Assembly: GCF_017744155.1 (NCBI RefSeq)
Contig: NZ_JAGHQT010000002.1
Coordinates: 248,001 to 312,000, forward strand
Reading direction: 5' to 3'
DNA from: Endozoicomonas sp. G2_1
GTDB taxonomy: Bacteria; Pseudomonadota; Gammaproteobacteria; Enterobacterales; Alteromonadaceae
Length of the DNA stretch: 64,000 nt
Position 1 is the stretch's first letter. Each line of letters opens with the position of its first letter. Both the position numbers and the translations under genes were made by a program. Shown one piece after another: positions 57,827-64,000 of the stretch. The notes beneath the pieces are model-generated. The model was not told the origin of the DNA and searched no databases. It was given only the letters and a program-made list of their open reading frames with translations.

Positions 57827-60800
57827 CTAAGCTCGCTTACTGTAAGCGTTTTGTTCTGCTTCAGGCGCATCAGTTGTACTTGTACCTGTCATAGCGACAA
57901 CATCATCCGACTCTGACTGGCTAGCTGACTCGCCAAAACGTAATAAACTTGGCATCAGCACTAATGTAAAAATCGCACTGATAGTCATACCGCCTACGAT
58001 AACCGCTGCTAAACCTCGATAAATTTCACTACCAACACCAGGCACTAACATTAGTGGCAACATGCCAAACAAACTGGTTAAGGTACTCATGTAAACAGGA
58101 CGAGCGCGAATTCTGACCGCTTGCGCCACTGCTGCTCTGCGAGTTAAGCCATCATTTTCTGCTTGGCGGGTTTGATCAACCAACAAAATAGCATTGTTGA
58201 CTACCAGACCAAGTAGAATAATAAAACCTATCATGGTCAATAAATCGAGCGACTGATAGGTGACTAAATTAAGTATGTTTAATGCTAAAACTCCACCGGC
58301 GACAGCCATAGGCATCACCAATAACACCAGTAAACTGTCTTTTGCAGATTTAAATAGTGCTGTCATCAGCAAAAATAGAATGACCACTGCGAGCGCAAAG
58401 TTGATCAACATATCATTGATTGCCGCAGCCATTTTATTGGCATTACCACTGAGTTTTATTGAAGTATCACCAGTGACATGCTCATTCATTTTAGGAATGA
58501 CTTTTTCGTTGAGCAGTGCCATCGTTTCTTCTAGCGTCATACTATCAGGTGGACTAACTTGAATACCAATAGTGCGCTTACCATCGATTCGGAGTAACTG
58601 GGTAGGACCAGCGGTACGAACTATTTCGGTTAATTCACCTAAGGTTTGAATACCCGCTAACGGCGAAAACACTGGTAGTGAAGCTAATTCATCGGGAGAC
58701 TGCCAACGCGGTCCGCGCAAAATGACATTAACACGATTATTACCGTCGAAGAACTCGCTAACAAATAAACCACTGGTGTAGGCACTAACGGCATTGGCAA
58801 CATCTTGTCGAGTTAACCCTGCTTGTGTAATTCGACGATCTTTAGGCACTAAATTGAGCTCTGGCTCTGCTAAATTCAAACTCGGCTGTGGAAATGCCGT
58901 CGTATCGGGCATTTGCTGATGAATTTCCGCCAGACCAACGCGAGCGACTTTAATCAAACTATCAATATTGGCACCGTTAATATCAATATCGACGGTGCGG
59001 CCATTACCGCCACCTGAAACATTGATCATTGAACCTCGAAACAGAAACACGTCTGTATCTGGTAAATCGCCCAAAACTTCTGTTTGCACAATATCCATCA
59101 GTTCATCAACACGGGTCGGATCATCGGAATAAATAAAACCACCGGTATTTGCAGAACCAAATGAGAAAAAGTTGTAGCTCTTAATCTTAGGTAAGCGTTC
59201 ACCACTCAAATAAGGTGCTAGACGAGTTTTAACCAATGACGCCATCTCGTGTTCAATAAATTCGACATTTCCGCCTGGAGGAATATCCAAACTGAAGAAG
59301 AAGCCATCAATTGGCGCTCTAGGCATAAAGTCAGTTTTTGGCAACATGGTTGCAATAATCACCAGAGAACCTCCCACTAAACCGACTACCCAACCGAAAC
59401 GCTTAGCCGAGCTATTGGTTAGGCGCATAGCAAGTAAGGTCATTTTTTGCCAATAGTGTGCATAGGCGTCGTGACTACTTTGTTCCTGCAACCAATACTT
59501 ACTGGCTATTGGCAAGACCGTTATTGCTGTTACCAAAGAGGCTATCACCGCGATCGACAGCGTCAATGCCAAATCGGAGAACAACTGCCCTTCAATGCCT
59601 TCCATAAACAGTATCGGTAAAAAGATGGCTACACTGGTTGCTGTAGAAGCAAACAAGGCACCAGTTACCTGAACTGCGCCGCGCAGAACAGCTTGATGGT
59701 TTTGCAAACCTTTAGCTCGTAAACGGACGATATTTTCTTGGACAATAATCGCGGCATCGAGGACCAAGCCAACAGAAAATGCCAGGCCAGCCAGTGAAAT
59801 AACATTGAGGCTGCGCTCAAACAAACTCAAGGCAATAAACGAAACCAACAAAGAAATGGGAATTGTGGTGGCGATAATCAGGGTATTGCGCCAGCCGCGT
59901 AAAAATAGCCAAAGAATACCTATGGCGAGTAAAACCCCTAAACCAAGATTATTTTGTACTAGACTCAATGCATTGCGAATATGAACAGAGGAATCAAAGC
60001 TTAAATCTATGGTTAATCCTGCGGCTTTCAATGGGCCTTCGTTGAGCTCTTTAATGGCAATATTTATTTCATCAAGAAGTGCGACGGTATTGGCGTCATT
60101 TTGCCTGACCACAGTAAAATAGTATGCTGGCTGGCCACTGCGCATATTAAAGCCAAAACGGTCGACTAGGGTATTTTCAACGGTGGCGATATCCTTTAAG
60201 TAAATCGGCCTTTCACCGCTATAGCCGACAATCATTTCAGTGAGGTTGTCTACGCTGTATTGACCTGAAAATCTGACGGTATATTGGCGTCGACCAACGT
60301 TTGCAGTACCTGCTGAAGTGTCGTTAGCTCGAGCAATAGTTGCGCTTAGCTGACCGAGGCTGATACCTAAAGATGCCGCACGTAAAGGATCAAAGGTAAT
60401 TCTGAGCTCACGTGGACGGTGGCTAGCTAAATTGACATTACCCATCCCAGGAATCCGAGCAAACCTAGGTTCAATAACGTCTTCAATCAACTTTTGGTAT
60501 TGCCCTAAGTCTTTATTGGGGTTATCGGGCAAAGTCTTAATCATAAATGAAGCGGTATTGGGCCCACCTCGACCGCCACCAGCATGAACAACGGGCTCGA
60601 TGGCATCGAGCGGCAATGGCGGCACCTGATTGAGATTGTTAATGACATCGAGCATTGCTCGTTGCATATCAGCACCGACATCAAAGGTTAAACTAATGCT
60701 ACCACCACCGCGCTGAATAAAGGTATCAACTTTAATGACCCCACGGGTGTTTTTGACCACGTTTTCGATTGGCTCAATAATCACTGACTCCATTTCTTCA

Positions 60801-60967
60801 GGTGCGGCACTGCGCCAGCCAGTAGAAATAGTAATTTGCGGTTGTTCGATATCCGGAGTTAATTGCAGCGGTAGTTTGAATAAACTCAATGCGCCAAAAA
60901 CTGAAATCAATGCCACTACAACAATAATTGCTGCGGGATTCTTTAATGCTGTCCGTGTTAAATTCAT
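57827..60967 (-). CDS. RND efflux permease (AcrB/HAE1-like)
   Basis: 1046 residues. Twelve TM helices with two large periplasmic loops; GLAFSVGLVLDAAIIVQENIVR near 400 contains the proton-relay aspartate, and FMEGIEGQLFSDLALTLSIAV is a family stretch. PVLP-type helix ends and NNAILLVDQTRQAE in the second half complete the pattern. Substrate unknown. It is transcribed before its adaptor, the reverse of the usual order, and no TolC gene is near. Confidence 0.9.
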   Translation of the reverse strand: MNLTRTALKNPAAIIVVVALISVFGALSLFKLPLQLTPDIEQPQITISTGWRSAAPEEMESVIIEPIENVVKNTRGVIKVDTFIQRGGGSISLTFDVGADMQRAMLDVINNLNQVPPLPLDAIEPVVHAGGGRGGPNTASFMIKTLPDNPNKDLGQYQKLIEDVIEPRFARIPGMGNVNLASHRPRELRITFDPLRAASLGISLGQLSATIARANDTSAGTANVGRRQYTVRFSGQYSVDNLTEMIVGYSGERPIYLKDIATVENTLVDRFGFNMRSGQPAYYFTVVRQNDANTVALLDEINIAIKELNEGPLKAAGLTIDLSFDSSVHIRNALSLVQNNLGLGVLLAIGILWLFLRGWRNTLIIATTIPISLLVSFIALSLFERSLNVISLAGLAFSVGLVLDAAIIVQENIVRLRAKGLQNHQAVLRGAVQVTGALFASTATSVAIFLPILFMEGIEGQLFSDLALTLSIAVIASLVTAITVLPIASKYWLQEQSSHDAYAHYWQKMTLLAMRLTNSSAKRFGWVVGLVGGSLVIIATMLPKTDFMPRAPIDGFFFSLDIPPGGNVEFIEHEMASLVKTRLAPYLSGERLPKIKSYNFFSFGSANTGGFIYSDDPTRVDELMDIVQTEVLGDLPDTDVFLFRGSMINVSGGGNGRTVDIDINGANIDSLIKVARVGLAEIHQQMPDTTAFPQPSLNLAEPELNLVPKDRRITQAGLTRQDVANAVSAYTSGLFVSEFFDGNNRVNVILRGPRWQSPDELASLPVFSPLAGIQTLGELTEIVRTAGPTQLLRIDGKRTIGIQVSPPDSMTLEETMALLNEKVIPKMNEHVTGDTSIKLSGNANKMAAAINDMLINFALAVVILFLLMTALFKSAKDSLLVLLVMPMAVAGGVLALNILNLVTYQSLDLLTMIGFIILLGLVVNNAILLVDQTRQAENDGLTRRAAVAQAVRIRARPVYMSTLTSLFGMLPLMLVPGVGSEIYRGLAAVIVGGMTISAIFTLVLMPSLLRFGESASQSESDDVVAMTGTSTTDAPEAEQNAYSKRA

Positions 60968-61134
60968 GTAAAAAAGTGATACTTAATTGAGCTGTTAGCA
61001 GTATATCGGAAATTGCCGATAAAGAGAAAGTGTTTAAGTTTAAGCCACTTAGATTCGAGATAAGTCACAGGTTAACAAGTATTTTACTTAGTAATAAAAA
61101 TAGATGTTTTGACTTCTAAGTTGTATTTAAAACC

Positions 61135-61163
61135 AAAAAGCCAGCGATGAAGCTGGCTTTTTA
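61135..61163 (-). terminator. Terminator of the PEP-CTERM-like gene
   Basis: AAAAAGCCAGC and GCTGGCTTTTT form a perfect stem with a 6-base loop and T tracts, 24 bp after the gene's stop. Confidence 0.85.
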
Positions 61164-61186
61164 TTTTGAAGCAATTTACCGATAGC

Positions 61187-61936
61187 TTATTTGCGGCGTT
61201 TAACTCTGGCAGCAAAACTTGCAATTGCAGCTACTAAAAATAAAACAGCCATCGAAGGTTCTGAAACAGGTTGTACTTGACCAGAATTTGCCGTTTGAAT
61301 ACGCAAGTTATCGAAGCCCGTTTGATGTCCTGATATAGTGACACGTTTAATATTCGCTTGACCGTCATCTGTTCTAAAGCCAGCAAAAGTCATTAACGCT
61401 CTAAATTCACTTGGAGCAACTTCAATTGGGTCTGTATAAAAACTTTGAGTAAAACTGGCAAGTAAGCTGTTGGCTTCATCAAAAAAGCTAATAGTTGTAA
61501 ACTCGTTAAAAAAGTTACCATCACGAGCATCAATAAAGTGACCGCCAAAGGCACTTATTGACTGATCGAAAGTAATCTCTGCTGTCGCGATTTGGACGTT
61601 AGAACCACCTAAACCCGCTAGCTGATTACCATCGGATGGCTGAACTAGCGTTTGGGTGAAAAACATATCTTGAACGTACCATGAGTCTGTAACAATTAAT
61701 CCGCCCATATCAGCATTGATAGTAGCATTGTCACCTAAGATACGTTGATTTTGATAGCGAAGATAAGTTTGCAGTAACGGATCATCTTGATTTCTGTCTG
61801 CAACATCAAATCTTTCAAAACTTTCACTAGCATTACTAGTAAATGCATTTTCATCGACTTGAATAATACCTGCATAACTGCCTACACTCACAGAAAGTGA
61901 AGCAACCGCCAACAACTTTAAGAAAATACTTCTCAT
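61187..61936 (-). CDS. PEP-CTERM-like exported protein
   Basis: 249 residues from ATG 61936, with AGGA before it. Signal peptide cut near SYA-G (22). A beta-rich domain holds ITFDQSISAFGGHFID and FAGFRTDDGQANIKRVTISG...GFDNLRI. The C-terminus is VSEPSMAVLFL...FAARVKRRK, the three-part PEP-CTERM tail (motif, TM, basic end), with Ser in place of the first Pro. Exosortase would cut it and pass the protein to the surface. No exosortase gene is in the window. Role unknown. Confidence 0.72.
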   Translation of the reverse strand: MRSIFLKLLAVASLSVSVGSYAGIIQVDENAFTSNASESFERFDVADRNQDDPLLQTYLRYQNQRILGDNATINADMGGLIVTDSWYVQDMFFTQTLVQPSDGNQLAGLGGSNVQIATAEITFDQSISAFGGHFIDARDGNFFNEFTTISFFDEANSLLASFTQSFYTDPIEVAPSEFRALMTFAGFRTDDGQANIKRVTISGHQTGFDNLRIQTANSGQVQPVSEPSMAVLFLVAAIASFAARVKRRK

Positions 61937-62183
61937 ACTACTTTTCCTACTGCTAAAGCGCTTAAGTAACAACATTATCCTTGTTTCTAATGTTTACTTA
62001 TATCACTTACAAGATACTAGCAAGACTTTAGCAAATTTCATTCCATAAAAAATAATCATTTAAAAGCAACAACTTAAAAACACATCGTCAATACCGCTGA
62101 AAAAACTGTTAATAAAACTGACAACTCAGTAGAGTTGCTTTAGTAAGTATTATTAAGCCTGTATTCTAGCGATTAATATGTGC

Positions 62184-63623
62184 TTACTGAGTACCACCAA
62201 TAGTCATTTCATCTACTTTCAAGGTCGGCTGACCAACACCAACGGGGACACTCTGACCATCTTTACCACAAACCCCAACACCAGCGTCTAATGCCAGATC
62301 GTTACCAACCATGCTGACCTTTTTCATTGCTTCAGGGCCGCTACCAATCAAGGTTGCGCCCTTAACCGGTGAAGTAATTTCGCCATCTTCGATAAGATAA
62401 GCTTCTGCGCTGGTGAAAACAAACTTGCCAGAAGTAATATCAACTTGACCACCAGCAAAATTCGGCGCGTAAATCCCCTTCTTAACTGACTTAATAATAT
62501 CTTCTGGACTGTGCTCACCCGCTAGCATGTAGGTATTAGTCATTCTTGGCATTGGTAAATGGGCATAAGATTCACGGCGGCCATTACCTGTTGGGGCAAC
62601 GCCCATCAGCTTAGCGTTGTGCTTGTCTTGCATATAGCCTTTCAAAATACCATTTTCAATCAGTACATTATAAGCTGCTGGCGTGCCTTCATCATCGATA
62701 TTCAACGAACCCCGACGATTTGCTAAGGTGCCATCGTCAACAATGGTACAGTGAGGTGAAGCGACTTGCTGACCAACTTTACCAGAAAATGCTGACGAGC
62801 CTTTGCGATTAAAATCACCTTCTAAACCGTGACCAACGGCTTCATGTAACAAGACACCAGGCCAACCAGCTCCCAAGACAACAGGTAACGTTCCCGCTGG
62901 TGCTTCAATAGCAACTAAGTTAACCAAGGCTTGCCTGACGGCTTGTTCGGCAAAGTAAAGGTAGCGAGCTTTGCCATCTTGCGCCTCAAAGAAATAGCTA
63001 TAGTCAGTTCGAGCACCACCACCTGAGCTGCCGCGCTCGCGTTTGCCGTTGTCTTCAACCAAAACTGAGCAGTTAAGGCGAACGAGTGGGCGAATATCTG
63101 TTGCGTAAGTGCCATCAGTTGCTGCTACTAAGACTTTTTCATAAACGCCCGACAAACTCACCATCACTTGGCTGACTCGCTTGTCCACCGATCGTGCGTG
63201 CGCTTCAACTTCGTGTAGCAGGTTGATTTTTTGCTCTGGCGTCAAACTTCCCAATGGGTTGATTGACTGGTATATATCAATTTTCGGTGCTTCGCCAAAA
63301 ACATTGACTGTGCCTGATTGCTCAGCGTTAGCAATACCACGAGCAGCCATCGCCGCTTTTGCCAATGATGAGGCTGAGATATCGTCAGAATAGGCAAAAC
63401 CAGTTTTTTCACCAGTAATTGCGCGAACACCAACGCCACGCTCGATATTGTATGAACCTTCTTTGACAATGCCATCTTCGAGCATCCAAGATTCGTGTTG
63501 GCTCGACTGAAAATACAAATCGGCAAAATCAATCTTGCGCTGATAAATCGTTTGTAAGGTTTGCTGTAAGCTGCTCTGATCTAATTGACTCTGATCTAAA
63601 AGCTCTAACTCTACTTCATTCAT
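62184..63623 (-). CDS. tldD: Metalloprotease TldD
   Basis: 479 residues. [11 protein letters not shown] gives the HExxxH zinc site; [11 protein letters not shown] and [19 protein letters not shown] are typical. With PmbA it cleaves unfolded peptides, as in antitoxin CcdA removal and microcin maturation in E. coli. It overlaps the nitrilase gene upstream by 8 bp. Confidence 0.93.
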   Translation of the reverse strand: MNEVELELLDQSQLDQSSLQQTLQTIYQRKIDFADLYFQSSQHESWMLEDGIVKEGSYNIERGVGVRAITGEKTGFAYSDDISASSLAKAAMAARGIANAEQSGTVNVFGEAPKIDIYQSINPLGSLTPEQKINLLHEVEAHARSVDKRVSQVMVSLSGVYEKVLVAATDGTYATDIRPLVRLNCSVLVEDNGKRERGSSGGGARTDYSYFFEAQDGKARYLYFAEQAVRQALVNLVAIEAPAGTLPVVLGAGWPGVLLHEAVGHGLEGDFNRKGSSAFSGKVGQQVASPHCTIVDDGTLANRRGSLNIDDEGTPAAYNVLIENGILKGYMQDKHNAKLMGVAPTGNGRRESYAHLPMPRMTNTYMLAGEHSPEDIIKSVKKGIYAPNFAGGQVDITSGKFVFTSAEAYLIEDGEITSPVKGATLIGSGPEAMKKVSMVGNDLALDAGVGVCGKDGQSVPVGVGQPTLKVDEMTIGGTQ

Positions 63624-64000
63624 AAATCGCTAACTCTGATTTAAATTTATTGTGTTTGGCGACGGGAATTGCGCGTCTAATCTGCTGTAAGGAGTCGAGG
63701 TCAAAATTAGCGCTAATAACGCCGATATCGTCTCGTAACTCGGTGACAACCTCGCCCCACGGATTAATGATCATACTGTGGCCCCATGTTTCCCGGCCAT
63801 TTTTATGAATACCCACTTGCCCTGCGGCAACGATGTAAACTTGATTCTCTATCGCTCTAGCTTGCAGTAGTGCTTGCCAATGTGCTTTACCTGTGACTCG
63901 AGTAAACGCAGCCGGCACGGTAATAATATCGGCACCTAAACAAGCTAATTGGCGAAATAATTCAGGAAAGCGTAAATCATAACACACTGTCAGGCCAATA
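63616..64000 (-). CDS. Carbon-nitrogen hydrolase (nitrilase family), 3' part
   Basis: The frame is open to the right edge, so the 5' part is outside; about 127 residues are seen. [14 protein letters not shown] holds the catalytic Cys, and [28 protein letters not shown]...[13 protein letters not shown] completes the fold. It resembles the Nit1/Nit2 group (deaminated glutathione amidase type). It is translationally coupled to tldD by an 8-bp overlap. Confidence 0.88.
   Translation of the reverse strand, partial: IGLTVCYDLRFPELFRQLACLGADIITVPAAFTRVTGKAHWQALLQARAIENQVYIVAAGQVGIHKNGRETWGHSMIINPWGEVVTELRDDIGVISANFDLDSLQQIRRAIPVAKHNKFKSELAIYE

Overview
The window is a contiguous piece of a gammaproteobacterial chromosome, most likely from a marine Alteromonadales member close to Colwelliaceae (Thalassotalea or Colwellia-like). 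This placement is an inference from the AT-leaning composition, the many Colwellia/Shewanella-type gene orders (rsmI/lpoA/yraN/diaA/dolP, sspAB-petABC-rpsI/rplM-zapE-zapG-degQ-degS-murA-ibaG-mla, kdsD-kdsC-lptCAB-rpoN-hpf-ptsN-rapZ-ptsO-mgtE, pmbA/darP, tldD/nitrilase), an exosortase-type sorting tail, and MITE-like repeats. No tRNA, rRNA operon, CRISPR, transposase, integrase or phage gene was seen. Nearly all coding space is chromosomal housekeeping.

Layout. 1-8.6 kb: the end of a cytochrome bd-type oxidase subunit II gene, an rraB/plsC pair, a thioesterase, a YhhN protein, a divergent sulfide-response module (ArsR regulator, rhodanese, phosphatase-like protein) with a near-perfect 20-bp palindromic operator, a two-domain OlsF-like ornithine lipid synthase, and NRDE and DinB-like proteins. 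9-14 kb: two GGDEF-EAL proteins. The second, with an N-terminal PAS region, is cut by a single in-frame TAG. 14-22.1 kb: a thioesterase, a DUF2805/ABC1-kinase pair, then an envelope and osmotic stress cluster. That cluster holds a crfX-cmpX-sigX-like operon divergent from an OprF/OmpA porin, a lipoprotein, a second MscS channel, a DUF481 protein, a Pmp3 peptide and a DUF3012 lipoprotein. Two 264-bp MITE-like direct repeats bracket the porin. 22.3-25.3 kb: dbpA, rsuA, and RNase P RNA with a decayed tandem copy of its 3' part.

25.3-36.8 kb: rsmI divergent from lpoA-yraN-diaA-dolP (translation, peptidoglycan synthesis, replication initiation, outer membrane integrity); then on the minus strand sspB/sspA, the cytochrome bc1 operon, S9/L13 with a long leader, and zapE. 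37-44.9 kb: zapG, the periplasmic proteases degQ and degS, and on the minus strand murA-ibaG-mlaBCDEF for peptidoglycan precursors and outer-membrane lipid asymmetry. 45.3-54.6 kb: a plus-strand run from yrbG through Kdo synthesis (kdsD, kdsC), LPS transport (lptC, lptA, lptB), sigma-54, hpf and the nitrogen-PTS genes to mgtE. 54.6-64 kb: pmbA divergent from darP, an RND efflux pair in the unusual order permease then adaptor, an orphan PEP-CTERM-like protein, tldD, and a nitrilase-family gene running off the right edge.

No clearly new large system was found. The points most worth following up are the tandem rnpB remnant, the amber-interrupted PAS-GGDEF-EAL gene, the MITE-flanked porin beside a rearranged crfX-cmpX-sigX locus, and the sulfide switch with its palindrome and its rhodanese domains in the reverse order to YgaP. 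All family names come from reading motifs and gene order; no database search was possible.
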